From Treponema sp. Marseille-Q4130 (GTDB lineage: Bacteria > Spirochaetota > Spirochaetia > Treponematales > Treponemataceae): a DNA stretch of 64,000 nucleotides. Position 1 is the stretch's first letter, and each line of letters starts with the position of its first letter. Positions 54,173-64,000 of the stretch are shown piece after piece. The translations under genes were made by a program, and so were the position numbers. The notes under the pieces are model-generated. The model saw only the letters and a program-made list of their open reading frames with translations. It was not told the DNA's origin and ran no database searches. The DNA lies in the NCBI RefSeq assembly GCF_014334325.1, contig NZ_JACSET010000012.1, positions 1-64,000 on the forward strand, written 5' to 3'.

Positions 54173-54325
54173 TAGCCTATGCTAACTTTTCGAAAGTTTT
54201 TAGGAACCGTCCAAAAATTTCAGTATAAAGACTTAATTTTACACTCGCCCGCCTGCTAAAAAAGTAAGCGCCCTTTTGAGACAGCCCGTATTGTAACTCA
54301 CGTTTTTTTACTTTATCATAAACGC

Positions 54326-55663
54326 ATGAATATCATTCTCATCGGCTCGGGCGGCCGCGAACACGCGATAGCGCGCTGCCTTGCGCAAAGCCCGCTCGTA
54401 CAAAAAATTATCGTCGTTCCCGGAAACGGAGGTACGGCTGCAGAACCGAAGTGCAAAAACGTCGACGCGGCGCTATGCGATTACCTCAAAGATGACGGTG
54501 TGCCGGCTTGCGTGCAGATCGCACAACGCGAAGAATGCATTATGGCGATCGTAGGACCGGAAAATCCGCTCGCGGAAGGCATTGCGGACGATTTTTGGAA
54601 AGCCGATATTCCGTGCATCGGGCCGAAAAAAGCGGCGGCCGAACTCGAAGCGAGCAAAGATTTTGCAAAACGCTTTATGCATACCTACGGTGTCGCGTGC
54701 GCAAAAAGCGAAACGTTCAGTGACAGCGAACAAGCGAAAGCATACGTCCGACAGAACGGTGCGCCGGTCGTCATCAAAGCGGACGGGCTTGCAGCGGGAA
54801 AGGGCGTTGTCGTCGCGGCGACCGTCGAAGAAGCCCTTTCGGCGATCGGCGATATCATGGATTCGGGCAGCGTCGGAAAAGCCGGAAAAAAAATCGTTAT
54901 CGAAGAATATCTCGAAGGCGTCGAAATCTCCGTGCTTGCCGCAGTTTCGGTAACATCTGAAGCTGCAAAAAAACAAAAAGCGAAAATCGTGCCGTTTTTA
55001 CCGGCGCGTGATCATAAACGCCTGCTCGACGGAGCGCAAGGGCCGAACACAGGCGGCATGGGCGCCGTATGCCCGCTCGCCGACGTAACCGGCGAAACGA
55101 TGGAGCGTTTCCGGCGCGACATCCTTTCGCCGACGCTCAAAGGACTCATCGCCGAAAATTTCGATTACCGCGGTTTTATCTTTTTCGGCGTTATGCTCAC
55201 AAAAGACGGACCGAAACTCCTCGAATACAACGTGCGGCTCGGAGATCCCGAAACGCAGGCGGTACTCCCGCTCGCCGATTTCGACTTTGCCGCGATGTGC
55301 TGTTCGATCGTCAACGGCTCGCTTGACAATTTCGCGTTCAAATGGAAAACGGGATGCGTCGTCGCTCCGGTCATCGTTTCGGAGGGCTACCCCGGCGCAT
55401 ACAAAAAAGGCAAAGAAATTACAATCGATGAAAAGCGCGTACAATCGGCCGGCGCGCAATTATTTATCGCGGGAGCAAAACGCACCGCGGACGGAAAACT
55501 CGTAACCGACGGCGGGCGCGTGCTCGCATGCAGCGCGCACGGCACGGACTTCGACGACGCGCGAAAGAAGGCATACGACGCGATCGGCGCGATACGCTTC
55601 GAAGGCGCGTTTTATCGTAAAGACATAGGACTCGCGGGAGCGGCGGAATCGGGAAAGCTGTAA
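54326..55663 (+). CDS. purD: Phosphoribosylamine-glycine ligase
   Basis: ATP-grasp enzyme of purine synthesis. 445 residues, full length: NIILIGSGGREHAIARCLAQ at the N-terminus, GPENPLAEGI, ATP-grasp blocks VIKADGLAAGKGVVVA and EEYLEGVEISVL, and GPNTGGMGAVCP. Slightly longer than the common 420-430. Single gene with its own start; no neighbouring pur genes. Confidence 0.96.
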   Translation: MNIILIGSGGREHAIARCLAQSPLVQKIIVVPGNGGTAAEPKCKNVDAALCDYLKDDGVPACVQIAQREECIMAIVGPENPLAEGIADDFWKADIPCIGPKKAAAELEASKDFAKRFMHTYGVACAKSETFSDSEQAKAYVRQNGAPVVIKADGLAAGKGVVVAATVEEALSAIGDIMDSGSVGKAGKKIVIEEYLEGVEISVLAAVSVTSEAAKKQKAKIVPFLPARDHKRLLDGAQGPNTGGMGAVCPLADVTGETMERFRRDILSPTLKGLIAENFDYRGFIFFGVMLTKDGPKLLEYNVRLGDPETQAVLPLADFDFAAMCCSIVNGSLDNFAFKWKTGCVVAPVIVSEGYPGAYKKGKEITIDEKRVQSAGAQLFIAGAKRTADGKLVTDGGRVLACSAHGTDFDDARKKAYDAIGAIRFEGAFYRKDIGLAGAAESGKL

Positions 55664-55823
55664 AGCGGACAGCGATACGCATATCGACAAGAATGCGTAT
55701 TACGCTTCGTGCGGCGTTAATTTTTAATCGCATTTCCGATGATGGAGCCCCGTGCTTTTCGCAGGTGAAATCGCATCGTGTTTACACCGGCGGCGCTGCC
55801 GTAAACGCGCGGCACCCCACCCT

Positions 55824-57914
<2,091 letters not shown>

Positions 57915-57943
57915 ACAGTCCTCCGGCGTTTTGTCCCGCACTT

Positions 57944-57995
57944 TAAAAATAGAAAAGCGATGCAAACCCCTTTTGTACAAAAGTGTTTACATCGC
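57944..57995 (-). promoter_or_regulatory. Terminator-like hairpin in the glnN leader
   Basis: On the minus strand a long stem (57957-57995; outer arms GCGATG/CATCGC, inner CTTTTGTACAAAAG-like) is followed by a T-rich tract (57944-57956), about 30 bp before the glnN start. A terminator between promoter and gene suggests attenuation. No glutamine riboswitch fold was recognised. Confidence 0.5.
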
Positions 57996-58014
57996 CTGCA
58001 TTTTTCATATTCAC

Positions 58015-58043
58015 GTTATAGCCTTTGTCGGCAAAAAAATCAA
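58015..58043 (-). promoter_or_regulatory. glnN promoter
   Basis: TTGATT (58038-58043), 17-bp spacer and TATAAC (58015-58020) on the minus strand. Transcription would begin near 58008, just before the leader hairpin. Confidence 0.6.
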
Positions 58044-58087
58044 GTGCGAAAAAAATCGACCGTCGGAACAAAACCGAACGATGCTTT

Positions 58088-58723
58088 TCACATATCTTTT
58101 AAAATCGACTTAAAGTGCGCAAGGTAATCGGCAAAGGAAATATAGCACAGGGCAAGGCTTACGATAAACATACCGAGTGCGGCATTCTTCCAAACCGCCA
58201 TATGCTGCACGACGGATAAAACGATACCGCCGACAGCTTCCCCTTTCGCCGCGTAAAAGCGCAGCGCGCATTCGGGGATGAGCGAAACAAATCCCGAGGT
58301 GACGTAAAATACGGTTTTGAGTTTTCCGCCCTTTCGCGCGGCGATCGCCGTACCTTGCTTTGCCGCGACCATACGCAAAAAATTCTGCGAAAACTCGCGG
58401 TACAAAATCAATACGAATACCCATACCGGAAGATAGCTTTTCACGGACGGGCTGAACGAATGCATAAAACACGTAAATGTCGTCAAATGCACGATGACGT
58501 CCGCAAAGGGATCGAACATCTTGCCGAAATCGCTCACCTCACCCGTTTTGCGCGCAAAAAATCCGTCGAGAAAATCGGTGAATTCCATGCACGCCAGAAG
58601 AGGAATCATAAGGGCTGCCGAAACGCCGGCAAATCGCCCCGTCCAAATCGGTATAAAATAGATAAGGAAAAATACCGGCGCAAAGACAACGCGTACCGAC
58701 GTAAATGCGTTTGCGAGTTTCAT
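58088..58723 (-). CDS. pgsA: CDP-alcohol phosphatidyltransferase (phosphatidylglycerophosphate synthase-like)
   Basis: A 211-residue inner-membrane enzyme that transfers a phosphatidyl group from CDP-diacylglycerol to an alcohol, probably glycerol-3-phosphate. The catalytic motif is complete: FTDFLDGFFARKTG then DFGKMFDPFAD (D-x2-D-G-x2-A-R-x8-G-x3-D-x3-D). About five membrane helices, with a conserved NAFTSVRVVFAPVFF N-terminus. The gene symbol follows the closest family; phosphatidylinositol-type specificity cannot be excluded. Confidence 0.82.
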   Translation of the reverse strand: MKLANAFTSVRVVFAPVFFLIYFIPIWTGRFAGVSAALMIPLLACMEFTDFLDGFFARKTGEVSDFGKMFDPFADVIVHLTTFTCFMHSFSPSVKSYLPVWVFVLILYREFSQNFLRMVAAKQGTAIAARKGGKLKTVFYVTSGFVSLIPECALRFYAAKGEAVGGIVLSVVQHMAVWKNAALGMFIVSLALCYISFADYLAHFKSILKDM

Positions 58724-58798
58724 ACCGTCAGTATGTTTTTAAAGGCGCATAGTGTCAAGACGCGGCAGCCGGTGACCGTTCGCATGAGAGAGGCACAA

Positions 58799-59623
58799 TC
58801 ATTTCGGGTGCGCTTTAAAATCCTGAACGATGCTTATGCGGGACTTTACGTCGTATCCGGGCATCTCTTTTTTTGAAAGCGCGACGGCTTGTTCGACGAC
58901 GGCCGAAGAATCCGCAACACCCTGCAGCACAATCGTATTGCCGTCGATAACGGCATGCAAAAATTCGATATTGACCTTATGTGTAAATACGAGCGTATTG
59001 ACGAGGCGTTGTGCGGCAAGCAGCGTTTTTATTTTTTCCGCTCCGAGCGCGTCGCGTTCGGATGAAATATGCGATTTAACAAAATCGGCGATAAGCGCAC
59101 CGCCTTCATCCGCACCGATAAGTCCCGTATTCAGCACAAAATGAAAATGCGTCGGATCGGCTATATCGATGTCAAAAAAACTTTTATGAAAACCGCTCCT
59201 GTTTTTATCGCTTTCATCGATCTTTTGCTGTGCCTGTTTTTTCGTGCATGCGAATTCGTTTTCGAGCCTCTGCAGTCTGACGGAATCTTTCGCAACGAGA
59301 CGGAATGAAACGACATTTGGAACGTCTTCCAATATGATATACGAACCGCGTCCGATAAGCACACAGTTGTTTTCGCTCGCCGCTTCGAGGACTGCCGTCT
59401 GCAGATAGTGCAAATATTCGTCGCGGTCTTTGACGAGTGCGGCAAAAAATCCCGGTTTTTTTTCATCGTACTTGCCGAGCTTTTCGGCGGGAAATCCGTG
59501 CTGCACGATGCGTTTTTCAAGCTCATCCCTGCGGATAAACACGTATCCGAGTTTTTCCGCCGCGATCGCAGCGATTTCATCGCCGAGCGCCGCAATCTGC
59601 CGGGAAATCGCAACTATAGCCAT
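58799..59623 (-). CDS. Cytidylate-kinase-like protein with C-terminal BON domain
   Basis: A 274-residue protein. Residues about 1-190 match the cytidylate kinase-like family (PF13189): AIVAISRQIAALGDEIA in P-loop position, CVLIGRGSYIIL, and FRLVAKDSVRLQRL. The usual GxxGxGK P-loop glycines are weak here (SRQIAALGDE). Residues about 200-272 look like a BON domain (LVNTLVFTHKVNIEFLHAVI, TIVLQGVADSSAVVEQAV), which binds phospholipid. The mix suggests a membrane-linked kinase-like sensor. Start is the ATG at 59623 after GGGAGGTGCGT; the leader repeat at 59637-59850 provides that site. Confidence 0.75.
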   Translation of the reverse strand: MAIVAISRQIAALGDEIAAIAAEKLGYVFIRRDELEKRIVQHGFPAEKLGKYDEKKPGFFAALVKDRDEYLHYLQTAVLEAASENNCVLIGRGSYIILEDVPNVVSFRLVAKDSVRLQRLENEFACTKKQAQQKIDESDKNRSGFHKSFFDIDIADPTHFHFVLNTGLIGADEGGALIADFVKSHISSERDALGAEKIKTLLAAQRLVNTLVFTHKVNIEFLHAVIDGNTIVLQGVADSSAVVEQAVALSKKEMPGYDVKSRISIVQDFKAHPK

Positions 59624-59636
59624 ACGCACCTCCCAT

Positions 59637-59850
59637 AAAAACTTTTGCAGGATATTTTAATATCCGAAAAAGTTTTTAGCCGTGCGCGAGAGCGCACACG
59701 TTAAATAGTCGAGTTTGCAAAATAAAGTATATCGTATGTATACGATTTTATCGAAAAAAATACGTATACACGTTTTCTGCAAATACTCGCGCAAACTCGA
59801 GGTAAAAAGCGGCAGCGATATTTCAGACGACGCTTTTTACCATACCTCCC
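59637..59850 (-). ncRNA. Structured leader repeat, copy 2 (5' leader of the cytidylate-kinase-like gene)
   Basis: Same order of parts as 7959-8258 and shorter by about 85 bp. From its 5' end on the minus strand: GGGAGGT and six-codon minicistron (59823-59843), a hairpin GGTAAAAAGCG/CGCTTTTTACC that includes the minicistron start, the arm CTCGAGTTTGC pairing with GCAAACTCGA, an inner CGAT/ATCG hairpin, GTGCGC/GCGCAC (59682-59697), and a last hairpin (59637-59677) with core GGATAT/ATATCC. The GGGAGG ribosome site follows directly. The part CTGCAAAAGTTTTTATGGGA occurs at both ends of this element. Confidence 0.6.
59823..59843 (-). CDS. Leader minicistron, six codons
   Basis: ATG preceded by GGGAGGT; reads M-V-K-S-V-V then TGA. 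The counterpart at 8230-8250 reads M-I-K-S-N-V. Its first codons lie in the 5' arm of a hairpin. Confidence 0.4.
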   Translation of the reverse strand: MVKSVV

Positions 59851-60011
59851 ATAAAAACTTTTGCAGGAAGTTTTCAGCCGTACACGCAAATATACGCGCA
59901 TACACGCTTTTATAATTTCCGTAAATACAGTATAACTCAATATAACCGAAAAATAAAGCAATTTGTTTTATCGGAAAACTTTATATATCAACGGTACGGG
60001 AGCGATCGGAT

Positions 60012-60593
60012 ATGGATGCTGACGACAGCGCGCTTATTTGGCAGGAAAACGGAAAACGAGTATTATTAAAAACACCCGTGTTTACGGTAACCGAAACGGA
60101 CAGCGTTGCATCCGACGGACAAAAAGGGAACTACATGGTCATCGAACCGGGACACGATTGGGCGATCGTCGTACCGGTACACGGCAGTAAGTTTTTGATG
60201 GTAAAACAATGGCGGCACGCCGAATGCGTGCTGAGCATCGAATTCCCCGGCGGCGTCATGGACGAAGGAGAAACGCCCGAACAGGCGGCCGCACGGGAGC
60301 TGCGCGAAGAAACGGGACACACGGCGGGACGGCTGACCTATCTCGGAACGATGAGTCCGAACCCCGCGCTCATGTCGAATCATGTGCATTTTTTTGCCGC
60401 GGAAGATTTGACGAATATCCACGAACAGCATTTGGATAAAGACGAATATGTGCACTACCTCGAACTCGATCAGGATGAAGTGATCGAAGGTCTCGGCACA
60501 AAAAAAGAATATTCGCACGCGCTCATGGCGGCAGCCGTCGCGCTCTATTTGCGCTGCAAACAAAAAGTGCAGAAGGCAAACGGCAGATTCTAA
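60012..60593 (+). CDS. Nudix hydrolase (ADP-ribose pyrophosphatase-like)
   Basis: A 193-residue hydrolase of nucleoside diphosphate derivatives. Nudix box: GGVMDEGETPEQAAARELRE followed by ETGHTAG, matching G-x5-E-x7-R-E-U-x-E-E-x-G-U. The upstream VVPVHGSKFLMVKQWRH and the downstream SPNPALMSNHVHFFAAEDL fit the ADP-ribose pyrophosphatase (NudF) branch. No close operon partner. Confidence 0.88.
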   Translation: MDADDSALIWQENGKRVLLKTPVFTVTETDSVASDGQKGNYMVIEPGHDWAIVVPVHGSKFLMVKQWRHAECVLSIEFPGGVMDEGETPEQAAARELREETGHTAGRLTYLGTMSPNPALMSNHVHFFAAEDLTNIHEQHLDKDEYVHYLELDQDEVIEGLGTKKEYSHALMAAAVALYLRCKQKVQKANGRF

Positions 60594-60670
60594 AAATTAT
60601 TAAAAATGAAACGACTGTTTTGCCGGCAGGCGACAAAACAAGCGCTCTACAATAATTGTAGTCCCGATAA

Positions 60671-60710
60671 AAAAATCGAACGATGCACAAAAGTACGCCG
60701 TTCGATTTTT
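60671..60710. terminator. Bidirectional rho-independent terminator
   Basis: Perfect 12-bp stem AAAAATCGAACG (60671-60682) with CGTTCGATTTTT (60699-60710). A and T runs at the outer ends allow termination from both the Nudix gene and the LysM operon. Confidence 0.75.
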
Positions 60711-60762
60711 AATTTAACGCCAATCGATACCCCGCCGCAGCCTCGCAGCGAAGCTTCAAGCG

Positions 60763-60795
60763 GCGTCGGGGTATTAAATCCTCCGCACGAATAAA
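60763..60795. repeat. 33-bp interspersed repeat, copy 2
   Basis: Matches 18098-18130 with about six mismatches, including the tail CACGAATAAA. The GGCGTCGGGG arm pairs with CCCCGCCGC near 60730. Confidence 0.5.
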
Positions 60796-60810
60796 CCGAT
60801 AAGTGTGCAA

Positions 60811-61509
60811 TCAGCGCGCGACGTTGTACGGATCGTAAGCTTTCGCGGGATCGTAGACGCCGTCGCGGATTTCACCGCTCAAACTCGGAATCTGCATTTT
60901 CATGCCGGGCAAAATCAAATTCGGATCTTCGGGACGCGGGATATTCGTTTTGTTCGCCTGATACAGATTTTCCCACAACAACGGATTATTGTAGATATAC
61001 GGACGGCCCGAAATATTCCAAAAGCAATCTTTCGTATCCGCCCACGGACGAACGACGTAAAATTCGGGAAGCGGGGTCACTTCACGAACGCCGTCGAGAG
61101 CGGCGACCGATTCGCGCGCATAATTCGCCGCAGCTTTATAGTCTTCGCCGTCGTAAGATTTTTCGGCACCGGCATACTTATTTTGTGCGGCGGTAAACGC
61201 CATCGGAAAATTCTTATCCGCATTGATGCTTTTCGCCCATGCGATTTTATTTTGTGCGATCTTCATTTCATCTTCGGCCGATTTTTTTGCAAGCATCATA
61301 TCGATATATGCGCGGGAAAGCGCCGCATTTTCTTCGGCTTTTTGCGAAAGTTCGATCGATTCGTCGTAGCGGCCGGCATTGAGAGCCGCCTGCGCTTGAC
61401 GCGTATACTCGTCGGCAAGCTTTTGATACGTATTGTTTTTATAGCTTACAGCGAACGCAATCGTTCCTATAAAAGCAAGCGAAGCGATGATAATCAATAA
61501 TTTTTTCAT
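60811..61509 (-). CDS. LysM-domain cell-envelope protein
   Basis: A 232-residue protein with an N-terminal membrane/signal segment (residues about 3-21), an Ala-rich helical repeat region (about 25-140, TPR-like: AQAALNAGRYDESIELSQKA), and a C-terminal LysM-like module (YVVRPWADTKDCFWNISG, NPNLILPGMKMQIPS pattern) for peptidoglycan binding. Its ATG overlaps the stop of the lipoprotein gene upstream by 4 bp. Treponemes carry similar gene pairs; role likely envelope maintenance. Confidence 0.8.
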   Translation of the reverse strand: MKKLLIIIASLAFIGTIAFAVSYKNNTYQKLADEYTRQAQAALNAGRYDESIELSQKAEENAALSRAYIDMMLAKKSAEDEMKIAQNKIAWAKSINADKNFPMAFTAAQNKYAGAEKSYDGEDYKAAANYARESVAALDGVREVTPLPEFYVVRPWADTKDCFWNISGRPYIYNNPLLWENLYQANKTNIPRPEDPNLILPGMKMQIPSLSGEIRDGVYDPAKAYDPYNVAR

Positions 61510-62480
61510 TTTGCAGCCTCCGTATCGCTGACCGTTTCGGGTACCGCTTGCGCGGCCTTTGTAGGATCGTCGTAGGTTTCAGCCTTAAGCAAAACCGCGT
61601 TTTCGTCTTCGATGCCTTTGATATTGCTGCCCGAAAGCGGGGCGTCTTTATCCGCCTGCACCGCGTATTCCGAAGTTTCGGCAACTTTCGCTTTCGCTTT
61701 TTCGATGGCTTCCTGTGCAGCCGCGCGTTTTTCGGAAATATCGGCATAGAGTTTTTCAAACGTTTTTCGCGCATCGCCGTAGTGTGCGAGAGCACTTTCG
61801 GCATCCTGCTGTGCATAGCTCGTGTCTCCGCTGCGGAAATCCGCAACGCCGCCGTCGTATGCTTTCTTTTGCGCGACCGCCGCATACACGCTGTCGGCAT
61901 TGCGCTTTGCGTTGAATGCCGCCGTCCGCTCTTCGCGTGCGCGCGTTTTAAATGCATTCTGCAGCGCCGTATTGAGCGATGCATAGGCCGTATGCGCCTG
62001 TTCATAGAGCTGTGCGCCCGTCGACGATTTGTCCGCCGAAAGTTTTTCAGCCGCACTCAGCGCATTCGCACCCTTGTTGTAGTTCGTCTTATCGTAAGAT
62101 TGAAAGCCGAGTTCGTCGATGCGATTTTTAAGCGCAGCCGCTTTCGTGTACTCTTCAAGCGCACGATACCGAGCCGTCACGTCCGCAAGTTCGACCGTTA
62201 CGTTTTCGCCCGCCTTGCTCCGCTTGACGAGATCGTTATAGCGCGTGTCGGTTTCGTTGAATTGATCGGGCGCCGCTTTATCCGCACCCGCCTTTACGGC
62301 AGCGCGTCGAGCCGTCTCCGCAGCGTCGAGCGCAGCGGAATTGTCGGTTGCAACCGGTACCTTTGCCGTCGGTTGTTCTGCTGCCGGCGTATCCGGCTTT
62401 GTGTTCTGCTTCGTGGATTTACACGATATAAACCCGAATGCCAACGCAGCGCTGAAAAGAATTATATAATGCTTTTTCAC
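61506..62480 (-). CDS. Helical lipoprotein
   Basis: A 324-residue lipoprotein with a type II signal peptide and lipobox FGFISC (Cys near residue 20), then a Thr/Pro/Ala-rich linker and a long Ala-rich helical region (about 50-300) with TPR-like pairs (YEQAHTAYASLNTALQNAFK, SALAHYGDARKTFEKLYADI). GTG start after GGAGG. First gene of a two-gene operon with the LysM protein. Function unknown. Confidence 0.82.
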   Translation of the reverse strand: MKKHYIILFSAALAFGFISCKSTKQNTKPDTPAAEQPTAKVPVATDNSAALDAAETARRAAVKAGADKAAPDQFNETDTRYNDLVKRSKAGENVTVELADVTARYRALEEYTKAAALKNRIDELGFQSYDKTNYNKGANALSAAEKLSADKSSTGAQLYEQAHTAYASLNTALQNAFKTRAREERTAAFNAKRNADSVYAAVAQKKAYDGGVADFRSGDTSYAQQDAESALAHYGDARKTFEKLYADISEKRAAAQEAIEKAKAKVAETSEYAVQADKDAPLSGSNIKGIEDENAVLLKAETYDDPTKAAQAVPETVSDTEAAK

Positions 62481-62741
62481 ATTCTGCCTCCATAAATTTT
62501 CGTTGAAAAATTGCCCATTATCGACAATACATCAATAATAGTATAGCGTATTCGCCGCAGTTCCGCAACGGCAATATTTTTTATAATCGGATTTAAAACT
62601 CTTCGTAATCTTTAATTTGTCATTCCGTCATTGCAGGCGACGAGAGGCGCAAAATATGCTACTATGTTTAAAAATGCCGGTTGATTCGAACGCGGAACGA
62701 TCGGCACGCATTGAAATCCCTTATGTACGGAGGATGCAATT

Positions 62742-62969
62742 ATGGCGGATGATTTTACTTTTGAAATTACGAAAAACATCGGCGTCGTCTCCGAAGGAAA
62801 AGGCGGATGGAAGATGGAGCTCAACCTCGTATCATGGGGAGGCCGCCCCGCAAAATACGATGTCAGAAGCTGGTCGCCCGACCATCAAAAAATGGGCAAG
62901 GGTTTGACGCTGACAAAAGAAGAACTCACGTCTCTCGGAAAACTCATCGCATCTCTTCCGGCTGAGTGA
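62742..62969 (+). CDS. PC4/YdbC-like single-strand nucleic acid binding protein
   Basis: A 75-residue protein of the PC4-like YdbC family: FEITKNIGVVSEGKGGWKME, LNLVSWGGRPAKYDVRSWSP and GLTLTKEELTSLGKLI. The family binds single-stranded DNA as a dimer. The ATG at 62742 follows ACGGAGG. Single gene. Confidence 0.9.
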   Translation: MADDFTFEITKNIGVVSEGKGGWKMELNLVSWGGRPAKYDVRSWSPDHQKMGKGLTLTKEELTSLGKLIASLPAE

Positions 62970-63020
62970 TTCCGTACCGGCGGCTTTGCAGTACGGTTGC
63001 CCGCGCAAGCGGCACTTTCG

Positions 63021-64000
63021 TTATGTTCCGAACAGGAACGTTATGAGTTCTTTTACGTCGCGCGCCTGAGAGACGCCCTTGCTTTTTTCCGGCGCGATAA
63101 CCGTCGAAAAGCCCATATTCTGCGCCGTCTTTGCGCGCTGCGTCAAACGCGGCACGGGACGAATTTCTCCGGCAAGGCTCAGCTCACCGATCACCGCCGT
63201 TTCGGCTGCGAGCGCGACATCGGTACGTGCGGAATACAGAGCCGCCGCAAGCGCCGCATCGATCGCGCCTTCCGTCAAACGCATACCGCCTGCCACATTG
63301 ATGTATAAATCCTGATCGGAAAAGCGCATGCCCGTTCGTTTTTCGAGGACTGCCGCCACGCGTGCAACGCGCGCCGAATCGATTTTATCGCTGTAGACGC
63401 GGGAAAGAGACGCCTTTGCCGGAACGACGAGCGCCTGTATTTCAACGATAAACACGCGGCTGCCTTCGAACACGGCGGTACACGCAACGCCCGCGGGCTG
63501 CTTGCCGTCGCGCCTCGTGATAAAAAGCACCGACGGATCGGCGACTTCGGTCAAACCCTTTTCCGTCATTTCGAAGATGCCGATTTCATCGACCGAACCG
63601 AACCTGTTTTTTGCCGCACGCAAAAAGCGGTATTCGTCGTTGCTGCGTTCAAATGAAACCACCGTATCGACCATGTGCTCGAGCGATTTAGGGCCGGCGA
63701 TCAATCCTTCTTTCGTTACGTGCGCGGCCATTATTAAAACGGCGTCGCGCTCTTTGACCCAGCTTATCAATTCGTTCGCGCAGTATTTCAATTGATTGAC
63801 CGTTCCCGGAATCAAACCGGCCTGCACCGAATACGTCGTTTGAATCGAATCGACGATCACGAGCACGGGGTTTTGCGCATCGAGCGCGGCGAGCATATCT
63901 TCGAGACGCATCGTACACAAAAGCTCGATACCGGCGGCAGCGAGACCGAGCCGTTCGCTCCGCTCTTTTATCTGCGCGGCGGATTCTTCGCCCGACACGT
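63021..64000 (-). CDS. radA: DNA repair protein RadA, 5' part outside the window
   Basis: RecA-like branch-migration ATPase. About 326 codons lie here and the frame runs off the window edge, so the N-terminal zinc finger and Walker A are missing. Seen: YVSGEES-type start of the fragment (SGEESAAQIKERSERL), Walker B VLVIVDSIQT, the RadA signature KNRFGSVDEIGIFEM, and the C-terminal Lon-like domain (LYINVAGGMRLTEGAIDAAL, AVIGELSLAGEIRPVPRLTQ). Confidence 0.96.
   Translation of the reverse strand, partial: VSGEESAAQIKERSERLGLAAAGIELLCTMRLEDMLAALDAQNPVLVIVDSIQTTYSVQAGLIPGTVNQLKYCANELISWVKERDAVLIMAAHVTKEGLIAGPKSLEHMVDTVVSFERSNDEYRFLRAAKNRFGSVDEIGIFEMTEKGLTEVADPSVLFITRRDGKQPAGVACTAVFEGSRVFIVEIQALVVPAKASLSRVYSDKIDSARVARVAAVLEKRTGMRFSDQDLYINVAGGMRLTEGAIDAALAAALYSARTDVALAAETAVIGELSLAGEIRPVPRLTQRAKTAQNMGFSTVIAPEKSKGVSQARDVKELITFLFGT

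Noticed and set aside
57944-57995. Glutamine riboswitch in the glnN leader
   Set aside because: Only one long hairpin with T-tract is seen; the conserved core of known glutamine RNAs was not found by eye.

Overview
The window looks like chromosomal DNA of a host-associated spirochaete of the genus Treponema or a close relative. The basis is inference from gene content: three long methyl-accepting chemotaxis proteins, TPR, LysM and lipoprotein cell-envelope genes of treponemal type, two small surface beta-barrel-like proteins, a FeoA-FeoA-FeoB iron operon, a type III glutamine synthetase, and extender-type -35/-10 promoters in a mid-GC background. The species cannot be named from the window. 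Almost all of it is protein coding on both strands, with one tRNA (tRNA-Cys, GCA) and no rRNA, CRISPR array, intact transposase or prophage.

Layout. 1-6000: a chemoreceptor, a secreted propeller/glycosidase-like protein and mnmE. 5905-9400: a direct tandem duplication in which mnmE tail, a surface protein and a lytic transglycosylase tail occur twice, the surface proteins being far more diverged than the flanks; a structured repeat lies in the second copy only. 9665-18000: second chemoreceptor, an Lrp/AsnC regulator with an aminotransferase, a TPR protein, a 4 x 37 bp tandem repeat, then citramalate synthase and leuB (isoleucine/leucine precursor synthesis). 18170-27360: an ABC sugar importer operon (two solute-binding paralogues, two permeases, a TIM-barrel isomerase, no ATPase) with a DeoR regulator, facing two glycerol-1-phosphate-dehydrogenase-like genes. 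27490-34360: tRNA-Cys, trxB, a GH3 enzyme, trxA with a DTW-domain tRNA modifier, a MATE exporter and a fused HisA-HisI-HisE protein.

34360-36840: a hairpin-rich repeat region and a decaying locus with a dehydrogenase carrying one nonsense codon, a shortened radical SAM/SPASM protein, and a tiny gene that joins the first 38 or so codons of thymidine kinase to a Cys-Gly tail of the ACGX peptide type. 36920-43460: an RpiR-regulated five-gene operon (dehydrogenase, membrane-bound hydrolase, cyclase-family hydrolase, four-carbon acid sugar kinase) facing rpiB; it reads as a sugar-acid catabolic system. 43580-46250: a third chemoreceptor nearly identical to the second over its signalling half, an unannotated small gene with a palindromic operator, and a HAD-phosphatase remnant.

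46300-58720: an orphan aromatic amino acid ammonia-lyase, ferritin, deoC, an iron operon (feoA-feoA-feoB-FeoB-associated peptide-DUF3793-flavodoxin) with a DtxR-type operator over its promoter, purD, glnN with a terminator-like leader, and pgsA. 58800-64000: a cytidylate-kinase-like/BON protein preceded by the second copy of the structured leader repeat, a Nudix hydrolase, a LysM protein/lipoprotein operon, a PC4-like protein and the 3' part of radA.

The strongest candidates for something undescribed are the structured leader repeat with covarying stems and a conserved six-codon minicistron (7959-8258 and 59637-59850), the mosaic duplication at 5905-8717, the ACGX-type peptide locus at 34970-36835, and the acid-sugar operon at 36923-42725.
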